Assembly: GCA_027062365.1 (NCBI GenBank)
Contig: JAMOTK010000072.1
Location: 1 to 64,000, forward strand
Direction of reading: 5' to 3'
Length of the DNA stretch: 64,000 nucleotides
Origin: Sulfurovum sp.
Lineage (GTDB): Bacteria > Campylobacterota > Campylobacteria > Campylobacterales > Sulfurovaceae
Part shown: positions 48,883 through 64,000 of the stretch, piece after piece
Numbering within the stretch: position 1 is the first letter of the stretch
Layout of the letters: every line of letters begins with the position of its first letter
The notes under the pieces: model-generated
What the model was told of the DNA's origin: nothing
The model's database searches: none
The model's input: the letters and a program-made list of their open reading frames with translations, nothing else
Position numbers and translations under genes: made by a program

Positions 48883-48963
48883 CTTGTTAAAATTTAAAAA
48901 ATATACTTCAAAAAATGCTCCCTATCAACTTCATATCAACTTCATATCAAAATATTATCTGAT

Positions 48964-49374
48964 GTGGAATGTACGAATGATGCTGAACAAGGACAGAGAG
49001 AAAGCATTTTTATAAAGGATATTTGTAAAAGGGTTTTAAAGTCTAGTAGTGTTTTATATGTTTTAATGAACAAAGAAAAAACGCTTGGGTTTATTGCTTT
49101 ATCTGTCACTTCTATTGATTCTCTTCCTTCGTTGCAAGTGGATTATTTATTTGTAAACAAGCTCTATAGAGGTGTCAGTTTAGAAGTATTAGAGAATACA
49201 AAAACATCTATTTATCTCATTGAATTTGCCATTGAAATAGCCAAAGAGATACAAGAAAAAGTAGGTCTAAGGTCTTTGGTTTTGCTCCCTGATAGTCAAA
49301 GACTAGAAAAAATATATAAAGATATTGGGTTTCAAAAATTCCCTAAAAAAGATTGGATGTTTTTTAAATTGTAG
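48964..49374 (+). CDS. GNAT-fold acetyltransferase-like protein (possible toxin), N-terminus uncertain
   Basis: VLYVLMNKEKTLGFIALSVTSI ... LQVDYLFVNKLYRG ... LPDSQRLEKIYKDIGFQKF; GTG start with no clear RBS. Confidence 0.6.
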   Translation: MECTNDAEQGQRESIFIKDICKRVLKSSSVLYVLMNKEKTLGFIALSVTSIDSLPSLQVDYLFVNKLYRGVSLEVLENTKTSIYLIEFAIEIAKEIQEKVGLRSLVLLPDSQRLEKIYKDIGFQKFPKKDWMFFKL

Positions 49375-49380
49375 TATATT

Positions 49381-49458
49381 TACTCTACTTGGATGCAGAT
49401 TCTTGGGGTGTTGGTTTTGTTGGGTGGATTGGTTGTTTGGTGGAGGAAGGAAAAATGA
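49381..49458 (+). pseudogene. Third remnant: last ~25 codons of the multihaem cytochrome
   Basis: Reads YSTWMQILGVLVLLGGLVVWWRKEK*, matching SAWVQVFGGLVLLSGLVFWWRRGK*. Confidence 0.8.
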
Positions 49459-49543
49459 AAATATTATTAAATAATAAAGGCTATTTTGACCATTAGGGTA
49501 TTTCTTCTCATTTGAGAAAATTTATAATATCCTAGGATAAAAA

Positions 49544-49852
49544 ATGCAAGGCTTATGGAAGAGTTCTTCAAGAAAGTATATCTTAAAAGATAAAGCACGA
49601 TTTGTTCGTAAGCACTACAGAGAGATGTATCAAAAAGAGATTTTATATCAAAGTGTTACAGCGATTTATTGTGAACTTTTTGTACAAAAAGCTATTCCTC
49701 GTACTAAAATGTATGAAGGATATAAAGAGATGCAAAATATTATAGAAAAAAAACAAAGAGCCTCTCTACGAAATTGGTTAGCCAAGAAAGATTGGGAGTC
49801 CCAACCAAAAGAGGTCTATGGTACAAAATCTATTTTGTGGTTGATTGATTAA
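49544..49852 (+). CDS. Hypothetical protein
   Basis: 102-aa ORF, basic, close to next gene. Confidence 0.55.
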   Translation: MQGLWKSSSRKYILKDKARFVRKHYREMYQKEILYQSVTAIYCELFVQKAIPRTKMYEGYKEMQNIIEKKQRASLRNWLAKKDWESQPKEVYGTKSILWLID

Positions 49853-49869
49853 ATTAAAAAGGACAAGAA

Positions 49870-50232
49870 ATGATAAAAGAATTAGCAGAGAGTCAAGGTT
49901 CAGTTTTGGCGTTTGAGATACAAGGGAAAGTGAGTTTAGAAGAAGAACAGCGATGGATAGCCAAACTTGAGGCAGTGTTAGAGAGATATGAAAGCGTTTC
50001 TGTGATGATTATTTTGGGAGAAAATGCTTCATGGGGGACAGAGGCAGGATGGGAAGATATAAAGTGGTTGATGAAGCATGTCAAACGCTTTGATAAGATT
50101 GCTATCGTTACAGACAGTGTGGTATGGAAATGGCTTATTCTTGTTGATAGTCAATTTGCAAAGATGCTAGGTATTGGAGAAAAGCACTTTGAAGTGTCTG
50201 AGGTTAAAGAAGCCTTGGCTTGGATTTCATAG
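49870..50232 (+). CDS. SpoIIAA-like (STAS-like) protein
   Basis: LAFEIQGKVSLEEEQRWIAKLEAVLERYESVSVMIIL ... FDKIAIVTDSVVWKWLILVDS. Confidence 0.65.
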   Translation: MIKELAESQGSVLAFEIQGKVSLEEEQRWIAKLEAVLERYESVSVMIILGENASWGTEAGWEDIKWLMKHVKRFDKIAIVTDSVVWKWLILVDSQFAKMLGIGEKHFEVSEVKEALAWIS

Positions 50233-50437
50233 ATAGGCGTGTCATTCTTTAAAACTTGAAAAACTGGTTTTAATTTGGGTTTTTGGGTTTTAAAAGAGAT
50301 AAAATGAGATAATCATTACGTAACCTAGTGATACAACAAAAGAAAGTCCCCTACGCTTCAAATGCTATGCCTTAATATATCTTCTTATTTCATGCTATAC
50401 TATAAGGGTATTTAATATGTATCAAAAAGGAAAAAAC

Positions 50438-50791
50438 ATGAAAATTAAAAATAACTTTATAGCGAAGTTTGCTATTGTTGCCTTAGGTGTAGGACTTTTT
50501 TCACCATCGGTTAGTCTTAAAAGTGTCAATCCCTTAGTCTCAGAGGGATTTGAGGTGAGTATCTCCATTTTTAATACAGCAGAAGCTAGAAATCGAAATA
50601 GAAATGTAAACCGTAACCGTAATGTAAACCGTAACCGTAATGTGAACCGTAATCGTAACGTGAATGTCAATGTTCACCATGGTGGAGGACGGTACTATGG
50701 TGGAGGTAGTTACCATAATCATAATAATGGAGCAGCCGTTGTAGCAGGTATGATTGTCGGTGCTGCTGTTGCATCTAGTGCTTCACAGTAA
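50438..50791 (+). CDS. Small secreted Asn/Arg-repeat protein with Gly/His-rich tail
   Basis: Start trimmed to MKIKNNFIAKFAIVALGVGLFSPSV; (NRNRNV)4 then HHGGGRYYGGGSYHNHNNG. Confidence 0.6.
   Translation: MKIKNNFIAKFAIVALGVGLFSPSVSLKSVNPLVSEGFEVSISIFNTAEARNRNRNVNRNRNVNRNRNVNRNRNVNVNVHHGGGRYYGGGSYHNHNNGAAVVAGMIVGAAVASSASQ
50591..50662. repeat. Four tandem 18-bp units encoding NRNRNV
   Basis: aatcgaaatagaaatgta / aaccgtaaccgtaatgta / aaccgtaaccgtaatgtg / aaccgtaatcgtaacgtg. Confidence 0.9.
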
Positions 50792-50833
50792 TCTAAACAT
50801 CTATTAGCCACACAAAAAATATTTTAAAGGAAC

Positions 50834-51538
50834 TTGATTATGAAATCAGCACAAAAACTTTTACTCGCTACAGGACTCACTATCGTACTAAGTAGCACGA
50901 TTCTTTTAGCACAAACACTAAGCCCCAAAGAGATTGCCCAAAAGACCTATAGTGTGATAGACAGTTATCAAAACTATGCGTTTGATGCAACCATTGTCAA
51001 TCATTCAGATGAGGGGACAAACAAGCACCAAGTCTCAGTGAAGGTCAATCGCCCCAATCAATTACGTGTGAATATCAAAGGGGATATAAAACATCGAGAT
51101 AATTACCTTAATAATGGTCAATATACTGTGTATGATTATGATAAAAATATGTACGTAAAGATAAAAACACCCAAGAGTATCGAAGATGCTTTAGACAATC
51201 TTTTTGAGAGATATGAAATTCAATCACCCTTGGCACAACTTATCTATAGCAATATGGGAAAGCGTATTAAGTTTACACGTAACAAAAATTTTGGTATCAT
51301 GGATGTAGCAGGAGAAGCCTGTCATTATATTGCTTTTGCAAATAAATCTAAAGAGGTACATGTTTGGATTACTACAGGAGAGATACCTCGTGTGAAGCAT
51401 TACCGAATTATAGATAAAACAAGTAAGATTCATGCCTATAAAGCAACCACCATTCATTGGAAAAAAGCGTCTAGTATCAGTAAGAGTGATTTTGTATTTA
51501 CAGCACCTAAAAATGCAGAAGAAGTTTTTATAAAATAA
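50834..51538 (+). CDS. DUF2092-family periplasmic (LolA/LppX-like) protein
   Basis: Signal peptide; DSYQNYAFDATIVNHSDEGTNKHQVSVKVNRPNQLRVNIKGD; ACHYIAFANKSKEVHVWITTGEIPRVKHYRI. Confidence 0.75.
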   Translation: MIMKSAQKLLLATGLTIVLSSTILLAQTLSPKEIAQKTYSVIDSYQNYAFDATIVNHSDEGTNKHQVSVKVNRPNQLRVNIKGDIKHRDNYLNNGQYTVYDYDKNMYVKIKTPKSIEDALDNLFERYEIQSPLAQLIYSNMGKRIKFTRNKNFGIMDVAGEACHYIAFANKSKEVHVWITTGEIPRVKHYRIIDKTSKIHAYKATTIHWKKASSISKSDFVFTAPKNAEEVFIK

Positions 51539-51578
51539 GTATCAACTACCCATCATAACGATGGGTAGAGAGTCAACC

Positions 51579-60282
<8,704 letters not shown>

Positions 60283-60456
60283 TTAATAATTGTTTAAATG
60301 ATTAATATCGTTTTATGAGTCATGAAGCATGACCCTATTTAGATACACAAAGAAACTATGCGTGGAGGGTATGAAATGTCTCCGAATAGCTTTTAACTAT
60401 ATCTGTAGGGTGAGACTAAGCCAAAGGGCTTAGTCTCCATAAATAAGTCAAAAGAC

Positions 60457-60825
60457 TTATTTAAGTTCACACGTAGCACCAGCTTCTTCGATTTGTTTTT
60501 TAATCGTTTCAGCTTCGTCTTTAGATACTGCTTCTTTAAGTGTTGTTGGAACACCCTCAACAGCACCTTTTGCTTCTTTAAGTCCAAGACCTGTGATAGC
60601 ACGTACAACTTTAATTGCATTAATTTTCTTTTCACCAGCACCTGTAAGAATTACGTCAAACTCTGTTTGCTCTTCTACTTCTTCTGCTGCTGCTCCACCA
60701 CCAGCAACGACTGTTGCTTGTGCAGATACACCAAATTTTTCTTCAAATTCTTTTACTAGCTCTGAGAGCTCAAGTACTGACATGTTTGAGATAAACTCAA
60801 GAACATCTTCTTTAGTTGTTGCCAT
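60457..60825 (-). CDS. rplL: 50S ribosomal protein L7/L12
   Basis: [37 protein letters not shown]. Confidence 0.98.
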   Translation of the reverse strand: MATTKEDVLEFISNMSVLELSELVKEFEEKFGVSAQATVVAGGGAAAEEVEEQTEFDVILTGAGEKKINAIKVVRAITGLGLKEAKGAVEGVPTTLKEAVSKDEAETIKKQIEEAGATCELK

Positions 60826-60882
60826 AATTAATTCCTTAAATATATTTATTTTTAATTAAAAAGCCCTAAGGCTCTTATTTCT

Positions 60883-61368
60883 CTACGCTTCTTCTTCTAA
60901 TTTCTTAGAAAGAGCATCCATTCCGATTGTAAAGTTCTGCACTGGTGCATTCCAAACATTGAGAAGCATCCCAATAAGAGTATCTCTATCAGGAAGTGTT
61001 GCCATTGCATTAATCGTTGCCATATCAGCAATTTTTGATTCAATCAAACCTGTTTTAATTGAAAATGTTTCTTTAAAATCTTTGGATGCATTGTCAGCAA
61101 TTTTACATGGTGTAATTTGTGAATCACTCCAGATTACAAGGTTAGTATCTGTAAATTCGACATCTTCACATCCTGCATTTTTAAGTGCAATTCGTGCCAA
61201 TTTATTCTTTATAACTTGTACTTTTGTATCTTCTGCTTTTGCAAGATTTCTTATAATTTCAAGTTTTTCAACGCTCATACCTTTGTAATCACAAACGATA
61301 ATCGCACCTGCTCCTTGAAATTCTGCTGTCATTTGAGCAACAAGTTCTTCTTTTCTAGTTCTAGTCAT
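60883..61368 (-). CDS. rplJ: 50S ribosomal protein L10
   Basis: AIIVCDYKGMSVEKLEIIRNLAKAEDTKVQVIKNKLARIAL. Confidence 0.95.
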   Translation of the reverse strand: MTRTRKEELVAQMTAEFQGAGAIIVCDYKGMSVEKLEIIRNLAKAEDTKVQVIKNKLARIALKNAGCEDVEFTDTNLVIWSDSQITPCKIADNASKDFKETFSIKTGLIESKIADMATINAMATLPDRDTLIGMLLNVWNAPVQNFTIGMDALSKKLEEEA

Positions 61369-61374
61369 CTATAT

Positions 61375-61530
61375 TCTCCTTCCGATTTCTAAAAGGGTGT
61401 TGGAAATTCCAACTGCTTATGCTTTCACATAAATCTATTAAGCTCTCGCCCCTATTGTCTTTAATCTAAGATGTATGAGTACCAAATAGGCTCAATAAAA
61501 TTTTAATTTTTTAATCTTTTATTGAAACTA
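61375..61530 (-). promoter_or_regulatory. Putative L10 leader upstream of rplJ
   Basis: ~200-nt intergenic gap in the expected rplA-rplJ position with local inverted repeats (TTGGAAATTCCAA; TATGTGAAAGCATA). Confidence 0.45.
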
Positions 61531-61533
61531 TTC

Positions 61534-61557
61534 TGTTGTGACAAAACTGTCACAACA
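61534..61557. promoter_or_regulatory. Perfect 10-bp palindrome between rplA and rplJ
   Basis: tgttgtgaca-aaac-tgtcacaaca. Confidence 0.8.
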
Positions 61558-61573
61558 TACTAAAATAAAATAA

Positions 61574-62278
61574 TTATTTTAAGTCCATAAGTTCTGTCGT
61601 ATCTAGTGTGATAGAAGGACTCATTGTTAAGGAGATAGCACCATTTGTGATGAATCTACCTTTTGCAGAAGCAGGTTTTGCTCTATTTATTTTTTCAAGT
61701 AAACTCACAAGGTTTTCTTTAATGGCTTCTTCAGAAAAAGAAATTTTACCAATACCAGCATGGATATTACCTTTTTTGTCTACTCTAAAGTTTACTTGTC
61801 CACCTTTAGCATTGGTTACAGCTTTTGTTACATCCATTGTAACAGTACCTGTTTTAGGGTTAGGCATAAGCCCTTTTGGTCCAAGGATTCTTGCTACTTT
61901 ACCAAGAACACCCATCATGTCAGGTGTAGAGATTACGATATCAAAATCAATTTTACCTGCTTGAATATCTTCAATAAGATCAGCAGCCCCAACAAGGTCA
62001 GCTCCAGCTGCTTTAGCTTCGTCTGCTTTTGCATCTTTTGCAAACACTGCTACTCTTACTGTTTTACCAGTTCCATTAGGAAGAACAACTGATCCTCTAA
62101 TCATCTGATCGGCATGTCTAGGGTCAACATTTAAGTTTAATGCAATTTCAACAGTTTCATCAAATTTTGCAGACTTAAGACTTTTAAGTACTTTCATTGA
62201 CTCATCAATACCATATGCTTTTGTTACATCTACTTTTTTAAGTAATGCTTCTCTTCTTTTACTTGGTTTTTTTGCCAT
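61574..62278 (-). CDS. rplA: 50S ribosomal protein L1
   Basis: [53 protein letters not shown]. Confidence 0.98.
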   Translation of the reverse strand: MAKKPSKRREALLKKVDVTKAYGIDESMKVLKSLKSAKFDETVEIALNLNVDPRHADQMIRGSVVLPNGTGKTVRVAVFAKDAKADEAKAAGADLVGAADLIEDIQAGKIDFDIVISTPDMMGVLGKVARILGPKGLMPNPKTGTVTMDVTKAVTNAKGGQVNFRVDKKGNIHAGIGKISFSEEAIKENLVSLLEKINRAKPASAKGRFITNGAISLTMSPSITLDTTELMDLK

Positions 62279-62363
62279 TTTATTTCTCCGCTTTCATGCT
62301 CCCACATTTTAAAATCATGTGGTTAAGATTAATTTTGAACTTTATTCTAAAACGAGTCTAAGA

Positions 62364-62789
62364 CTAGTCTACGATTTCAACACCCATACTTCTACAAGAA
62401 CCAGCGATAATATTTACTGCCATTTCTTTATCATTAGTATTAAGATCTGCAATTTTTTGTTCAATAATTTCATCAAGTTGTGCTTTAGTGATAGAACCAA
62501 CTTTATTTAAAATAGGATTATCTGTACCTTTTTTGATACCTGCTGCTTTTTTGATTAAATCAGATGCTGGTGGTTGTTTCGTTTCAAATGTGAAACTTCT
62601 ATCCGCATATACAGTTACAATTACAGGGATTTTGAAACCCATTTTATCTTTTGTTTTTTCGTTAAATGCTTTACAAAATTCCATAATATTTACACCACGT
62701 TGTCCAAGAGCTGGACCTACTGGTGGTGATGGATTCGCGGCACCTGCTGGAATCATCATTTTGAACTTTTCAGTTATTTTTTTTGCCAT
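62364..62789 (-). CDS. rplK: 50S ribosomal protein L11
   Basis: [31 protein letters not shown]. Confidence 0.98.
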   Translation of the reverse strand: MAKKITEKFKMMIPAGAANPSPPVGPALGQRGVNIMEFCKAFNEKTKDKMGFKIPVIVTVYADRSFTFETKQPPASDLIKKAAGIKKGTDNPILNKVGSITKAQLDEIIEQKIADLNTNDKEMAVNIIAGSCRSMGVEIVD

Positions 62790-62862
62790 CTGTTCTTCCT
62801 TTGAGATTAATTGGTCATATCTATCTTTTTATTTTAAGTCTATAAGATATAAAGACTAGCAA

Positions 62863-63393
62863 TTAGAGAATTTTTTCTACTTGCGTATAGAGTATCTCTA
62901 CAGGAGTATTTCTACCAAAAATTGAAACATTTAATCTTAATGTTCCATGGTTAAGATCATACTCTTCCACAATACCTGTAAAGTTGGAGAATGGACCATC
63001 TACGATACGTACCATTTCACCTGTTTCAAAATCTACCTTAGGACGTGGTGCAGATTTTTGCTCCATCTTATCTAAGATATTTTTGACATCAGATGCTGCC
63101 AAAGCTGTAGGAGTCTTTTGCTCACCAATAAATCTTGATACACGTGGCAAAGATTGAATCTTGTGCCAAAGGTCAGTATCAAGGTCTATATGTGCAAAAG
63201 CATATCCTGAATAAAGTGTACGTTCAGTGATTTTTTTTTCACCATTTTTAACTTCTATGACTTCTTCTGTAGGAACGACAATACGTTCAACTTTTTCTTC
63301 TATCCCATAATCTTGAACCAATTGCTCGATTGCTCGTTTTACCGATTGTTCAGATCCTGAATATGTTTGAATTGCATACCATTGAAAAGCCAT
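62863..63393 (-). CDS. nusG: Transcription termination/antitermination protein NusG
   Basis: WYAIQTYSGSEQSVKRAIEQ; GEMVRIVDGPFSNFTGIVEEYD. Confidence 0.97.
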   Translation of the reverse strand: MAFQWYAIQTYSGSEQSVKRAIEQLVQDYGIEEKVERIVVPTEEVIEVKNGEKKITERTLYSGYAFAHIDLDTDLWHKIQSLPRVSRFIGEQKTPTALAASDVKNILDKMEQKSAPRPKVDFETGEMVRIVDGPFSNFTGIVEEYDLNHGTLRLNVSIFGRNTPVEILYTQVEKIL

Positions 63394-63396
63394 AAA

Positions 63397-63582
63397 CTAT
63401 GCTCCTAATGCTGTTTTAACAATTGCACCCATTAAAAGGTCTACCAATGCTAAAAATATTGATATTACAGTGACTACTAGAATAACTGCTAAAAATGCTT
63501 GTCTTACTTGTATTTTTGTTGGAAATATAACTTTATGTATCTCCGCTCGCGCGTTTTCTATAAATGTTGAAATTTTTCCCAT
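63397..63582 (-). CDS. secE: Preprotein translocase subunit SecE
   Basis: Start trimmed to MGKISTFIENARAEIHKVIFPTKIQVRQAFLAVILVV. Confidence 0.92.
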   Translation of the reverse strand: MGKISTFIENARAEIHKVIFPTKIQVRQAFLAVILVVTVISIFLALVDLLMGAIVKTALGA

Positions 63583-63600
63583 ATTTGTTACCTTTTTTTG

Positions 63601-63676
63601 TGGCAGGCCAAGAGGGACTCGAACCCACGGCACCTGGTTTTGGAGACCAGTGCTCTACCAACTGAGCTATTGGCCT
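63601..63676 (-). tRNA. trnW: tRNA-Trp(CCA)
   Basis: Minus strand AGGCCAATAGCTCAGTTGGTAGAGCACTGGTCTCCAAAACCAGGTGCCGTGGGTTCGAGTCCCTCTTGGCCTGCCA; 7-bp acceptor, anticodon loop CTCCAAA, encoded CCA. Confidence 0.97.
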
Positions 63677-63748
63677 AGAATGATATTAAAATAAAAAGGC
63701 ATATTCTAAAAAGAATAGAATAATACCTAGAAGACACAAAGGATTAGC

Positions 63749-63901
63749 TTAAAGCTTCATCTCTTTGTGAATTGTATGACATTTACACCATTTACAATAC
63801 TTTTTAAGAGCAAGTTTTTCGGTAGTTGTCTTTTTGTTTTTGTTCGTGTGATAATTACGTCTTGTACATTTCTCACAACCTAAGTGAACTGTTTCTCTCA
63901 T
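63749..63901 (-). CDS. rpmG: 50S ribosomal protein L33
   Basis: [50 protein letters not shown] (50 aa, below track cut-off). Confidence 0.95.
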   Translation of the reverse strand: MRETVHLGCEKCTRRNYHTNKNKKTTTEKLALKKYCKWCKCHTIHKEMKL

Positions 63902-63953
63902 CTTATCTCCTATGATAAAAATTACAAGAGCCTAAGCCCTCGTAAATGTTAAA

Positions 63954-64000
63954 CTATGCAATAATCTTAGAAACAACACCAGCACCAACAGTTCTACCAC
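63954..64000 (-). CDS. tuf: Elongation factor Tu, C-terminal end only
   Basis: Minus strand encodes ...GRTVGAGVVSKIIA* at the window edge. Confidence 0.9.
   Translation of the reverse strand, partial: GRTVGAGVVSKIIA

Noticed and set aside
60393-60641. 82-aa minus ORF overlapping rplL
   Set aside because: Alternate-frame shadow of rplL; rplL itself is unambiguous.

Overview
The window is chromosomal DNA from an AT-rich bacterium, most likely a Campylobacterota member (Sulfurovum/Sulfurimonas-like). The basis is gene content: a CiaB homologue, futalosine-pathway MqnD, a 12-haem cytochrome, and separate rather than fused rpoB and rpoC. Housekeeping loci include rdgB, msrBA, aroK, purN, topA, bioB, eno, mqnD, murB, tpx, leuC-like, NFACT, cdsA, dxr, moaC, dcd and a SurA-like gene. 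The right end is the classical block tuf - rpmG - tRNA-Trp - secE - nusG - rplK - rplA - rplJ - rplL - rpoB - rpoC, on the minus strand. Accessory material lies between these: a type II R-M pair; a Fic/TPR/YhcG-remnant cluster; an AAA ATPase plus small partner gene whose frame continues 67 codons past a TGA; a three-gene TIGR04255 operon; a decayed DUF4160/DUF2442 pair; and a toxin-antitoxin-rich patch (45.2-49.5 kb) punctuated by three copies or remnants of the 3' end of the multihaem cytochrome gene. The strongest candidate for an undescribed system is a type I toxin-like locus at about 47.52-47.82 kb (minus strand). It has a 36-aa hydrophobic ORF, a perfect TATAAT box, and a Shine-Dalgarno region complementary to both the 5' end and the 3' tail of the predicted mRNA. 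All calls come from reading the sequence. No database search or folding program was run.
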